NCBI RefSeq assembly: GCF_014696225.1
Contig: NZ_JACJPV010000004.1
Location: forward strand, 1 to 64,000
From: Anabaena sp. FACHB-1237
Lineage (GTDB): Bacteria; Cyanobacteriota; Cyanobacteriia; Cyanobacteriales; Nostocaceae
Length of the DNA: 64,000 bases
Direction of reading: 5' to 3'
Part shown: piece after piece, positions 27,745-36,048 of the stretch
How the letters are laid out: each line of letters starts with the position of its first letter
How positions within the stretch are numbered: the stretch's first letter is position 1
The notes under the pieces: generated by a model
The model's database searches: none
Seen by the model: the letters and a program-made list of their open reading frames with translations, nothing else
What the model was told of the DNA's origin: nothing
Translations under genes and position numbers: made by a program

Positions 27745-28413
27745 TTAAATAGGTTTAATGATCAAATTCATAGTAATTGCCCAAGCGATCGCTAACATCC
27801 AACCTGCTATAATATCACTGGGATAATGAACACCTAAATAAAGTCTTGTCCAGGCAATAAGTAAAATATATAAACTGCCTAAAGTCAAGACTAACCATTT
27901 TTGGGGAAGATACCAACTTAAAATTAATAAAATTGCCACTAATGTCATACTTGTCATAGAATGACCACTAGGAAAAGCATAACTCAATTCTGGTGCTTTT
28001 GATATCCATAAATGAGGACGAATGCGATGAATTAAAACCTTTCCAGTATGACTAATAAAGGCACTTCCTAAAGCTGTAAAAATCACATAGCTAAATTTTT
28101 TCCATTGTTTTTGGATCAAGAAAATAACAGATATCAAAACACAAATTGGAAAAATATTTTCAAATTTTCCCCACTGTGTTAAAAACACTGCAATACTATC
28201 TAACCTTGAATTAGCTAGACTATGAACCGCCAATAAAACTGGTACATCCCATAATAAACCTTGATCACCTCCCCACACTAAAACAGCTAATATTCCCACA
28301 ATTTGTACAGGTAAATAAATTCCCAGGAATATTAATAAAGTTTTATGGGACATGAGGATATTTTTGGTGATCCTGAAACTATCTTGATCCTTAAAAATGT
28401 TTTCTTCTGCCAT
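27745..28413 (-). CDS. PAP2-superfamily phosphatase
   Basis: 222 residues from the ATG at 28413 (a second ATG lies six bases upstream). Six membrane segments and the three PAP2 motifs are present: KVLIHRIRPH, PSGHSMTSM, and RLYLGVHYPSDIIAGW, with the catalytic histidines. Such enzymes act at the membrane on undecaprenyl diphosphate, phosphatidic acid or similar lipids. Single gene, convergent with the exported protein. Confidence 0.92.
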   Translation of the reverse strand: MAEENIFKDQDSFRITKNILMSHKTLLIFLGIYLPVQIVGILAVLVWGGDQGLLWDVPVLLAVHSLANSRLDSIAVFLTQWGKFENIFPICVLISVIFLIQKQWKKFSYVIFTALGSAFISHTGKVLIHRIRPHLWISKAPELSYAFPSGHSMTSMTLVAILLILSWYLPQKWLVLTLGSLYILLIAWTRLYLGVHYPSDIIAGWMLAIAWAITMNLIIKPI

Positions 28414-28761
28414 AAACACCCAAATTGAAAACTAATTATACTACATAATTAACCATATCAAATAAACACTCATAACCGTAGTTTCTATACAGCTATTTTT
28501 CCTATTTATTGAGATATTTTTTGCTATGAACACTAGACTTTTAAGAAATTTTATATTAAGATGATATTATAATCCGGTAAGTCGGTCGGAATTAAGAATT
28601 ATGTGCTAAATTAAGTGAAGTAGCTGTTTACTGTTGTAGGGTGTGTTAAACAGAAAAATCCCTTCTAGTCTCAGCAGTTGCTCCTGTTTGACACATCTTA
28701 CTACATTTTCTTTCCGTCACAAAACTTTTCAGTAGTAACATTAACAACTTCTTGCAGAACT
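28414..28761. other. Intergenic between divergent PAP2 and TauE/SafE genes
   Basis: Spacer with both promoters; no gene or strong hairpin seen. A GTAGGGTGTGTTAAACAG stretch near 28637 resembles the outer part of family A and may be a decayed piece. Confidence 0.4.
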
Positions 28762-29559
28762 ATGGACTTCTTATTACTACCCGTTTTCAGCTTTTTCATT
28801 GGTACAATTGTAGGTTTAACAGGTATAGGTGGAGCATCACTCATCACACCCATGTTAATTTTTGTTTTTCAAGTACCACCTTCCGTTGCTATTAGTTCTG
28901 ATGTAGTAGCAGCCACATTAATGAAAGTAGTAGGAGGTATCAAACATTGGCAACAAAAAACTGTAGATTTTGCCATAGTTAAATGGTTAGCAATGGGTAG
29001 TGTATCTGGTTCATTATTAGGTGTAGCGGTTTTACATCAACTCAGAAAAAGCGGAGGAAATAACCTGGATACTCTATTATTAAAATTATTAGGAATCATG
29101 ATTTTAGTAGTAACAATTACAGCATTATTTCAAATGTTGTTGTTAACATTCTTGCCAAAAATCAATTTGCCAGAACTACCAAACTTGAACGTTAATACTA
29201 ATAAAGGACGTTTTTTCACCTTAGTAATTGGTGCAATTTTAGGTTTTGCGGTAGGGATGACAAGCGTATCATCCGGTTCTATGTTTGCTTTAGTTTTAAT
29301 CTCATTTTTCCGATTAGATGCACGTAAACTAGTGGGTACAGATATCACTCAAGCAGCAATTTTATTAATATTTACCTCCTTGGGACATTTAACATTAGGA
29401 ACTGTGAATTGGGGTTTAGTAATTCCTATTTGGTGTGGTTCAGTTCCAGGTGTAATTATTGGTGCAAAACTCTGTGAAGTTGCACCACAAAAACCACTAA
29501 AATTTATTATCTACAGTATTTTAGTGATGGTAAGTTGGAAATTAGTAGGACAAGCATAA
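28762..29559 (+). CDS. TauE/SafE family anion exporter (second copy)
   Basis: 265 residues from the ATG at 28762; upstream in-frame residues do not look like a membrane protein start, whereas MDFLLLPVFSFFIGTIVGLT does. The signature VGLTGIGGASLITPML and, in the second half, AVGMTSVSSGSMFALVLISF are present, with about eight membrane segments. The paralogue at 23138 is clearly divergent, so the two probably have different anion substrates. It converges on the second CadD-like gene (15 bases apart). Confidence 0.88.
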   Translation: MDFLLLPVFSFFIGTIVGLTGIGGASLITPMLIFVFQVPPSVAISSDVVAATLMKVVGGIKHWQQKTVDFAIVKWLAMGSVSGSLLGVAVLHQLRKSGGNNLDTLLLKLLGIMILVVTITALFQMLLLTFLPKINLPELPNLNVNTNKGRFFTLVIGAILGFAVGMTSVSSGSMFALVLISFFRLDARKLVGTDITQAAILLIFTSLGHLTLGTVNWGLVIPIWCGSVPGVIIGAKLCEVAPQKPLKFIIYSILVMVSWKLVGQA

Positions 29560-29574
29560 TTGACAATTGCAAGA

Positions 29575-30231
29575 CTAATTTTTTAAAATGAGGGTAAAAC
29601 TACCACGTTCATACATAATTAATAAACCCAAACCAATTAACACAAAAGGAACAAAATTTTTTCCATAATGAGTTAACATATAACCAATAGTAGCTTGACG
29701 ACTTAATAAATAAGCAATAGCACACCACACAGCAACCATAGTAAAAAATACTGTGGAAATTATTGCTAAACCAGGAAAATCTTGACCTGCAAATAGAGGT
29801 ATATAAATACTAATATTATCACCTCCATTAGCAATAGTAACTGCCGCAACTGTATAGGTTTTGGGATGTAAAATACTCAATAAGAAAGAGAATATTTTAT
29901 TAGGATGGGATGATCCTAAAATATCAATATTAGTATTCTGAACTTCTGTATTTTCTTGTTCTCGATTTATTAACTGTTTAATACCAATAAATATGGGTAA
30001 TAATCCCAATAAACCGATTAATTCTTTTGGTATTATTAACCCACCAAAAAAACCTGGTAAACTGAGGATAATAATAGCAATAAATCCCAAATATTGACCA
30101 ATGAAAATATGTCTCCTGCGAAAATTATCATCTATTTGGGCAAAAAACAACAGAAGAATGATAATATCATCTATATTGGTTGCTGTAAAAGCGATAATTG
30201 CTTGTGTCAAGGTTGTGAGAAAATGATGCAT
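29575..30231 (-). CDS. CadD-like cadmium-resistance transporter (2 of 3)
   Basis: 218 residues with the same layout as the copy at 24159: TNIDDIIILLLFFAQIDDNF, SLPGFFGGLIIPKELIGLLG, a hydrophilic loop, and ANGGDNISIYIPLF. A divergently transcribed third copy starts 316 bases upstream, across a spacer with a MITE. Confidence 0.88.
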   Translation of the reverse strand: MHHFLTTLTQAIIAFTATNIDDIIILLLFFAQIDDNFRRRHIFIGQYLGFIAIIILSLPGFFGGLIIPKELIGLLGLLPIFIGIKQLINREQENTEVQNTNIDILGSSHPNKIFSFLLSILHPKTYTVAAVTIANGGDNISIYIPLFAGQDFPGLAIISTVFFTMVAVWCAIAYLLSRQATIGYMLTHYGKNFVPFVLIGLGLLIMYERGSFTLILKN

Positions 30232-30271
30232 GGTAATTTGTTGATTAATTTGCTGGAAAAGTAGGGGTAAA

Positions 30272-30379
30272 TACAGCAGTTTCCGTTATTATCAAGTACA
30301 GATGTTAATGATAAAACCCTTGTAACACAAGCATCTTGCTGTGTTCATAGTGTACCTCATGTAGATGGAATGTGCTGTA
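30272..30379. mobile_element. MITE family C, between two CadD-like genes
   Basis: TACAGCAGTTTCCGTTATTA at the left and GATGGAATGTGCTGTA at the right are imperfect 28-bp inverted repeats (outer TA being the target duplication). The centre is the hairpin core ACACAAGCATCTTGCTGTGT. About 108 bp, non-coding. Confidence 0.8.
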
Positions 30380-30490
30380 ATACTAAACCCCTAGAATATA
30401 CTATTATGATAATATTATGAAGCGTCAAATATTGAACATCTTGTTTTTATTATAGTTGACGCAAGATGTACCTGAAAACCTGATTTTCAT

Positions 30491-30518
30491 GTAGGGGTAA
30501 TTCATGAATTACCCCTAC
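30491..30518. repeat. 28-bp perfect palindrome upstream of the third CadD-like gene
   Basis: GTAGGGGTAATTCA followed by its exact complement. It ends 29 bases before the ATG at 30548, so it lies in the leader or promoter; it may be a dispersed repeat rather than an operator. Confidence 0.55.
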
Positions 30519-30547
30519 TGTCCTTCCCTTTTGTGTAATTCCTGTTT

Positions 30548-31219
30548 ATGAATGATTTATTGACTACTATTACTACCGGAATAGTTGCCTTTATGGGTAC
30601 AAATATAGATGATCTAATAATTTTATTGTTATTTTTTTCACAAATAAATGATAATTTAAAGATTTGGGAAGTAGTTTGTGGTCAGTATTTAGGTTTTACT
30701 ATTTTAGTTTTTCTCAGTTTACCTGGTTTATTTAGTGGTTTGATTTTTCCACCGCAATTAATTGGGTTATTAGGATTAATTCCCCTAGCTATTGGTATTA
30801 GTAGTTTAGTCAATGAGAATATAGATTCATCTTTAGAAGTTCCCATATCTACCACATCAATTACTACTAATAATACTAATTTTTTAAATCCACAAATTTA
30901 CACTGTTGCTGTAATTACTATTGCTAATGGTAGTGATAATATTAGTATTTATATTCCTTTATTTTCTAGCACAAACTTAGAGAACTTTTTAATAATTATT
31001 ACTATCTTTTTTTTACTTTTAGCTAGTTGGTGTTATCTAGGATATAAATTAACCCATCAGCAAAAAATAGCTGATTTTTTCACCAATTATGGTAATTATC
31101 TGATTCCTTTTGTACTGATAGGTTTAGGGGCTTTTATTGTTTGGAAGAGTAATGCTTTGAGTCCGATGAAAATTATTGGTAGTTGTCTTTGTTTGTGGGT
31201 TTTGATGAAGAAAAGTTAA
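30548..31219 (+). CDS. CadD-like cadmium-resistance transporter (3 of 3)
   Basis: 223 residues, again with TNIDDLIILLLFFSQINDNL and ANGSDNISIYIPLFSS. It ends 15 bases from the convergent cysK stop. Three paralogues within 7 kb suggest duplication followed by specialisation, perhaps for different metal ions. Confidence 0.88.
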   Translation: MNDLLTTITTGIVAFMGTNIDDLIILLLFFSQINDNLKIWEVVCGQYLGFTILVFLSLPGLFSGLIFPPQLIGLLGLIPLAIGISSLVNENIDSSLEVPISTTSITTNNTNFLNPQIYTVAVITIANGSDNISIYIPLFSSTNLENFLIIITIFFLLLASWCYLGYKLTHQQKIADFFTNYGNYLIPFVLIGLGAFIVWKSNALSPMKIIGSCLCLWVLMKKS

Positions 31220-31234
31220 TTAGATTAGTTCAAA

Positions 31235-32197
31235 TTAAATCTGATTTAACCATTCACTTTCTTCAGGATCTTTAAATAGGGGAGTGCTAAGATAACGTTC
31301 ACCATAACTAGGTTGAATCATGACTATTAATTTATCAGCATTTTCTGAACGTTTGCCAATTTGTAAAGCCGCATATAAGGCTGCACCAGTAGAAATTCCT
31401 GATAGTAAACCTTCTTCTTTTGCTAATCTACGACTATAGGAAATTGCCTGTTCATCACTTACTTGAATCACTTCATCTACCAATTCTGGACGATAAATTG
31501 TGGGAATAAAACCAGGTCCGATACCTTGTATTTTGTGGGGTCCTTGTTTCCCTCCTGATAATACTGGACTATTAACTGGTTCAACCGCGATCGCTTGAAA
31601 ACTCGGTTTACGCTGCTTAATTACTTCTGATACTCCCGTAATTGTACCTCCAGTTCCCACTCCAGCAATGAGAATATCCACTTGTCCATCAGTATCTTGC
31701 CAAATTTCCTCTGCCGTAGTGCGTGCGTGAATTTGTGGATTAGCAGGATTATTGAACTGTTGTAACATATAGGCATTAGGGGTTTTCTCTACTATTTCTG
31801 TAGCTTTAGCGATGGCTCCCCGCATTCCTGCCACACCAGGTGTTAATTCTAACTTCGCTCCATAAGCCCTTAACATTAATCGTCTTTCATAACTCATACT
31901 ATCAGGCATTGTTAAGATTAAATCATAGCCTTTTGCCGCTGCAATCATAGCTAAAGCAATTCCTGTATTTCCCGAGGTTGGTTCTACTAAAATTGTTTTT
32001 CCCGGAAAAATTAAACCTTGATTTTCTGCCGCTGCTATCATACTCGCACCAATTCTATCTTTCACAGAAGCCGCAGGATTCATACTTTCTAATTTAACAA
32101 CTATCCTTGCTAATGATCCTGATATTAAGGGAATCTTATTTAATTCTACTAATGGAGTTCTACCAACTAATTCACTAATATTTTTCGCTATTTTCAT
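31235..32197 (-). CDS. cysK: Cysteine synthase A (O-acetylserine sulfhydrylase)
   Basis: A 320-residue PLP enzyme. The PLP lysine is in [12 protein letters not shown], the substrate loop is [13 protein letters not shown] and the phosphate-binding loop is [13 protein letters not shown]. It makes cysteine from O-acetylserine and sulfide. It is transcribed with the Rrf2 regulator 29 bases upstream, an arrangement recalling the CymR-CysK pair of Firmicutes, in which the enzyme is co-repressor. Confidence 0.95.
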   Translation of the reverse strand: MKIAKNISELVGRTPLVELNKIPLISGSLARIVVKLESMNPAASVKDRIGASMIAAAENQGLIFPGKTILVEPTSGNTGIALAMIAAAKGYDLILTMPDSMSYERRLMLRAYGAKLELTPGVAGMRGAIAKATEIVEKTPNAYMLQQFNNPANPQIHARTTAEEIWQDTDGQVDILIAGVGTGGTITGVSEVIKQRKPSFQAIAVEPVNSPVLSGGKQGPHKIQGIGPGFIPTIYRPELVDEVIQVSDEQAISYSRRLAKEEGLLSGISTGAALYAALQIGKRSENADKLIVMIQPSYGERYLSTPLFKDPEESEWLNQI

Positions 32198-32226
32198 TGA
32201 TACACCTCTTGTTAATTAATTTTCAA

Positions 32227-32709
32227 TTAAATATAATACATGGGACTTTTTTGAGTGCGAGACTGTATTTCCTGACATAAATCTTGCAGTGTATAGCCCT
32301 GCAAAACTTCTGTAGCAGCAACATTAGCTTTTTCCCATATTTCCACAACTAAAGTTTTTTCAATTGTGGGAGTTTCTGCATTTTCTTTTTCTTTTTTTTC
32401 ACCTTCTACTAAGGTAATAATTTCTAATAGAGTAATTTGCCAAGGTTCAGGTACTAGGAGAAAACCTCCTTTTGATCCCCTTTGACTTTGAACAATACCA
32501 GCACGTCTTAACTGCGTAAGAATTTGTTCTAAATACCGTTCCGGTATGGGTTGTTTTGCTGTAATTTCATTCATTGTCAAAGGCACTTTTTGATCATGAT
32601 GACTAGCTAATTCTAATAACGCTAATAGGGCGTATTCTACCTTGGCAGAAAGATCCAGAAGTGTATAGCTGTGGCTATTTAAGTCTGTATTCACAATAGT
32701 GCTGGACAT
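32227..32709 (-). CDS. Rrf2-family regulator without Fe-S cysteines (CymR-like)
   Basis: 160 residues. The winged-helix domain (residues 18-95) shows LSAKVEYALLALLELASHHD, PIPERYLEQILTQLRRAGIV and QSQRGSKGGFLL. The segment where IscR carries three cluster cysteines (VEGEKKEKENAETPTIE) has none; the only Cys is near the C-terminus. This fits a non-Fe-S member such as CymR, a repressor of cysteine-metabolism genes. It is the first gene of an operon with cysK. A role in sulfur control is inferred from context. Confidence 0.88.
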   Translation of the reverse strand: MSSTIVNTDLNSHSYTLLDLSAKVEYALLALLELASHHDQKVPLTMNEITAKQPIPERYLEQILTQLRRAGIVQSQRGSKGGFLLVPEPWQITLLEIITLVEGEKKEKENAETPTIEKTLVVEIWEKANVAATEVLQGYTLQDLCQEIQSRTQKSPMYYI

Positions 32710-32893
32710 TGATTCACATTTTTGAAAATTATTAATTGTCAGAAATTTACTATTAGCAATCTTTAAATACCTAACTGCTCACATCAGTTTATTATTGATT
32801 GACTAGATAATAATTTTGATAAAGAAGAAGTCAGTGATCTTGGTTTTTTTGATCATGATTTAGGATTGCTACTTTATTCTTATTCACGGTTAT

Positions 32894-33139
32894 TTACAGA
32901 ATATGTAAGTTATTCTTTGTATTTTTTAACTGTTTCCATAAAAACCGAATTTGCTTGTAGGCTTCTTCACAAGAAAGTTTACCTCCTGTTTGTAGTCCAC
33001 AAATATAATTTACTCGTTGCGAAAAATCCTGAAGATGGGCATTAAATAACACATATTCTGGATCAAATTCGCCATGATAAGGACTACGGGGATACAAAAA
33101 ATCTGAGAGTTCAGACAATAATTGTGTATGTTCTTTCAT
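32894..33139 (-). CDS. DUF7219-type small cyanobacterial protein
   Basis: 81 residues from the ATG at 33139, which has a good ribosome binding site (GGAAGG, 5 bases upstream); an upstream in-frame start would lack one. The segment DFLYPRSPYHGEFDPEYVLF followed by NAHLQDFSQRVNYICGLQTG and EEAYKQIRFLWKQLK is the recurring pattern of this small soluble cyanobacterial family. Function unknown. Confidence 0.75.
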   Translation of the reverse strand: MKEHTQLLSELSDFLYPRSPYHGEFDPEYVLFNAHLQDFSQRVNYICGLQTGGKLSCEEAYKQIRFLWKQLKNTKNNLHIL

Positions 33140-33193
33140 AAATACCTTCCAATGAAATATTTTCAATCAATTACTCCAAAGATAGTAAGTAAA

Positions 33194-33237
33194 ATATGCC
33201 TTTTTCCTAATCTGGCAAAATTAGGTTTTTGGCATAT
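33194..33237. promoter_or_regulatory. Long interrupted inverted repeat between divergent genes
   Basis: ATATGCC-TTTTT-CCTAAT, an 8-base centre, then ATTAGG-TTTTT-GGCATAT: two paired blocks with conserved spacing. It lies 55 bases upstream of the small DUF7219 gene and 260 bases before the Crp-family gene, so it could be an operator for a dimeric regulator. Confidence 0.4.
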
Positions 33238-33497
33238 TTCCTAGCTGTAAAAATTGACTGGCAATAAAAGTACATTAACTCTATAGACAAATCGTACTAT
33301 TAGAGCGATATGGAAAGTATTACACAGATCAATCCAGAAAACAATACCTTATCAAAAAATTTTTCTAGCAGTACCAACAATGCCATATTTTGTATAATAG
33401 ATAACTGATTATAGATACTTGATATTTTGCATAAGTGGTAGAGATGGACAGAAATGATCTATACTACTGTTATTCTATCAATTAAAAGTAGTATTTT

Positions 33498-34100
33498 ATG
33501 ATGTCATTGTACACAGGTCAAGGTGAATCATCTATTGATAAAACCGCACATAGTTTTAAAAGGCGATCGCGCTTACCAAAAAATCAAAGTAATATCTGGC
33601 AAATTAAAAGTGGGTTTATACTGAGTTATACTTATTTAGAAGATGGTACAGTAGTAGCATTAGGGTTATGGGGACCTGGAGATAAAATTGGCACAATATT
33701 CTCCAAAGTAGAACCGTATGACATGGAATGTTTAACGGATGTGGAATTACTTATAGGTATAGAAAATGATGAAAATCAACTTACAGAAACTTTATTTAAA
33801 CATCTGCAACAAGCACAGGAACTAATGATAATTCGTACTCATAAAAAAGTGGAAATTATACTGTTTAAATTACTAGTATGGTTATCAAAAAAATTTGGTT
33901 CAGAAGTAAATGATCATAATTTATCTGGTAGTTTAATAGATATGCGTTTAACTCATGAAGATTTAGCAGCCATAGTGGGTTCTACCCGTGTAACTATTAC
34001 TAGAGTTATGGGACAATTAGAACAAGAAGGATTAATTAATCGGCTATCCTTAAATAGAATTATGGTCAAAGAAGAAGAGACTTGGTATTATGAAATATGA
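33498..34100 (+). CDS. Crp/Fnr-family transcription regulator
   Basis: 200 residues. An N-terminal cyclic-nucleotide-binding-like beta roll (IWQIKSGFILSYTYLEDGTV, LGLWGPGDKIGTIFS) is shorter than usual, followed by the long dimer helix and a winged helix MRLTHEDLAAIVGSTRVTIT-RVMGQLEQEGLI. The cAMP-binding residues of Crp are not evident. The sulfur-related surroundings recall CysR of Synechococcus, a Crp-type sulfur regulator, but identity is not proven. A family E hairpin follows the stop. Confidence 0.88.
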   Translation: MMSLYTGQGESSIDKTAHSFKRRSRLPKNQSNIWQIKSGFILSYTYLEDGTVVALGLWGPGDKIGTIFSKVEPYDMECLTDVELLIGIENDENQLTETLFKHLQQAQELMIIRTHKKVEIILFKLLVWLSKKFGSEVNDHNLSGSLIDMRLTHEDLAAIVGSTRVTITRVMGQLEQEGLINRLSLNRIMVKEEETWYYEI

Positions 34101-34104
34101 ATTT

Positions 34105-34148
34105 GTAGTTGTGCTTTAGCACTGAACTTAGAGCCAAAGCTCAACTAC
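34105..34148. terminator. Hairpin (family E) between convergent genes
   Basis: GTAGTTGTGCTTTAGC ... GCCAAAGCTCAACTAC, an imperfect stem four bases after the Crp-family stop and 12 bases before the ubiD stop on the other strand. It probably serves both genes. Confidence 0.6.
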
Positions 34149-34159
34149 GAAATGAGTTA

Positions 34160-35668
34160 CTACTTCATATCATAACCAAATAGATTCGGATCAACTTCTC
34201 CTAATACTAAATCCGCTAAACCATATTCAGCCCAACGTCTATCTACCATCCCTGAAATTTCAGGATCAGACTCTAACGGTTCTCCCCATTCATGTTCTGT
34301 TTCAGGAGGTATTTTTGTAGTGGCATCTATACCCATTCTCCCACCTAAACCAAGTTTTTCACTAGCAAAATCTAGGGTATCAAAAGGAGTATTTGGTAAT
34401 ATGAAAACATCCCTAACGGGATCAACTTTAGAACTAATTGCCCATACTACTTGACGCGGATCTCTAATATTGATATCCTTATCCACAACTATCACAAACT
34501 TAGTGTAAGTAAATTGCGGTAATGCACTCCAAAAAGCTAAGGCTGCTCTTCTGGCCTGACCAGGATATGCTTTATCTATGGCAATAATGGCAGCTTTATA
34601 ACTCAATGCTTCCATTGGTAGGAAGAAATCTACTATTTCTGATACCTGTTGCCGTAAAATAGGGGTGTAAATACGGTTGAGGGCGATCGCCATCATCGCT
34701 TCTTCTTTCGGTGGCCGGCCACTAAATGTAGTAAGATAAATGGGATCTTTGCGATGCGTCATACACTGAAAACGCACTAAAGGAGAATCTTCCACACCTC
34801 CGTAATATCCCATGTGATCACCAAACGGTCCATCTGGTAAAACTTCCCCAGGAGTAATTGTTCCTTCTAATACAAATTCTGAGTCTGCGGGTACTTCTAA
34901 ATCTACTGTTTTACATTTGGCTAATTGCACTCCAGAACCGCCATAAAGCCCCGCAAATAACCATTCCGATAAATCTACGGGAATGGGCGTAGCAGCCGCC
35001 ATAATGATTAAAGGATCAACTCCTAAAGCGATCGCTATCTCTAATTTCTTACCACATTGTGCCGCTTTGCGTAAATGTCTCGCACCTCCCCGCACTGATA
35101 ACCAGTGTACAGTCATAGTATTTTTAGATTGCAGTTGTAAACGATACACCCCCACATTAGGCGTACCCGTCTCACAATCCTTAGTAATTACCAATCCTAA
35201 AGTAATAATCTTCCCTGCATCTCCGGAGTAAGGACGTATTAAAGGTAACTTATTTAAATCTACATCATCCCCTTCAATAACCACTTGTTGACAAGCGGGG
35301 AAAAAATCTCTTCCTGGTTTGGCCTTGACAACATCAAATAATACCTTACCAAAGTCTATAGCTTGAGCGATTTTTTTCGGAGGTTTAGGTTGTTGAAGCA
35401 TACTTAACTTCTTACCTAAAGTTTCTAACTCCTCTGGTTTTTCCATATTCATAGCCCAGCATATTCTTTCCACCGTTCCCATTAAATTCACTGCAACGGG
35501 AAAAGATGCACCTTTGACATTTTCAAAGATTAAGCCTGGACCACCTTTTTGTAGCATTCGGTTAGAAATCTCCGCAATTTCCATATCTGGGTTAACTAAA
35601 GCCGAAATTCGCTTTAATTGTCCTCTTTCTTCTAGAATTTTAATGAATCCCCGTAAATCTCTAGCCAT
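34160..35668 (-). CDS. ubiD: UbiD-family decarboxylase
   Basis: A 502-residue protein of normal family length. It begins ARDLRGFIKILEERGQLKRI, contains the ENVKGASFPVAVNLMGT segment, the prFMN/metal region and GPFGDHMGYYGG, and ends with the RRWAEYGLADLVLG segment. UbiD enzymes use prenylated FMN; in cyanobacteria the homologue decarboxylates 4-hydroxy-3-polyprenylbenzoate in plastoquinone synthesis. UbiX, which makes the cofactor, is not in the window. Confidence 0.92.
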   Translation of the reverse strand: MARDLRGFIKILEERGQLKRISALVNPDMEIAEISNRMLQKGGPGLIFENVKGASFPVAVNLMGTVERICWAMNMEKPEELETLGKKLSMLQQPKPPKKIAQAIDFGKVLFDVVKAKPGRDFFPACQQVVIEGDDVDLNKLPLIRPYSGDAGKIITLGLVITKDCETGTPNVGVYRLQLQSKNTMTVHWLSVRGGARHLRKAAQCGKKLEIAIALGVDPLIIMAAATPIPVDLSEWLFAGLYGGSGVQLAKCKTVDLEVPADSEFVLEGTITPGEVLPDGPFGDHMGYYGGVEDSPLVRFQCMTHRKDPIYLTTFSGRPPKEEAMMAIALNRIYTPILRQQVSEIVDFFLPMEALSYKAAIIAIDKAYPGQARRAALAFWSALPQFTYTKFVIVVDKDINIRDPRQVVWAISSKVDPVRDVFILPNTPFDTLDFASEKLGLGGRMGIDATTKIPPETEHEWGEPLESDPEISGMVDRRWAEYGLADLVLGEVDPNLFGYDMK

Positions 35669-36048
35669 ATTTAGTGAAAAATTAAGAAATGTAAAGTCTT
35701 CTTTATCTTAACTTGATATTTATATGTGGATGATTTTTTTTCGCGCAAAATTGCTAGAAGCAAAGACACAATAAGACACAATAGTAAAAATCATAAACTA
35801 ATCAAGTTTTTCATTTCTCACTGTGTTTGTAAGCTAAAAATTAAGAAATATAAAATTTTTTCAGATTAACTTGACATTTATATAGTATTCTTGTACTATA
35901 TAAATATGATTAATATGCAAAGTCGCAGAAAATGCATGAATTTTACAACATATTACAACACATTACAACATCAACTCAATTGAGGATAAATTGATTTATT
36001 TGATTTATCCTAGACAATATTCTTTGTAAAACTACCATTGGTGCAATT
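35669..36048. other. Intergenic between divergent ubiD and VWA genes
   Basis: 380 AT-rich bases with two promoters. TTACAACA-type short direct repeats occur at 35941-35970 and an ATATAAAT-rich stretch near 35876-35905. No gene or strong hairpin seen. Confidence 0.4.
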
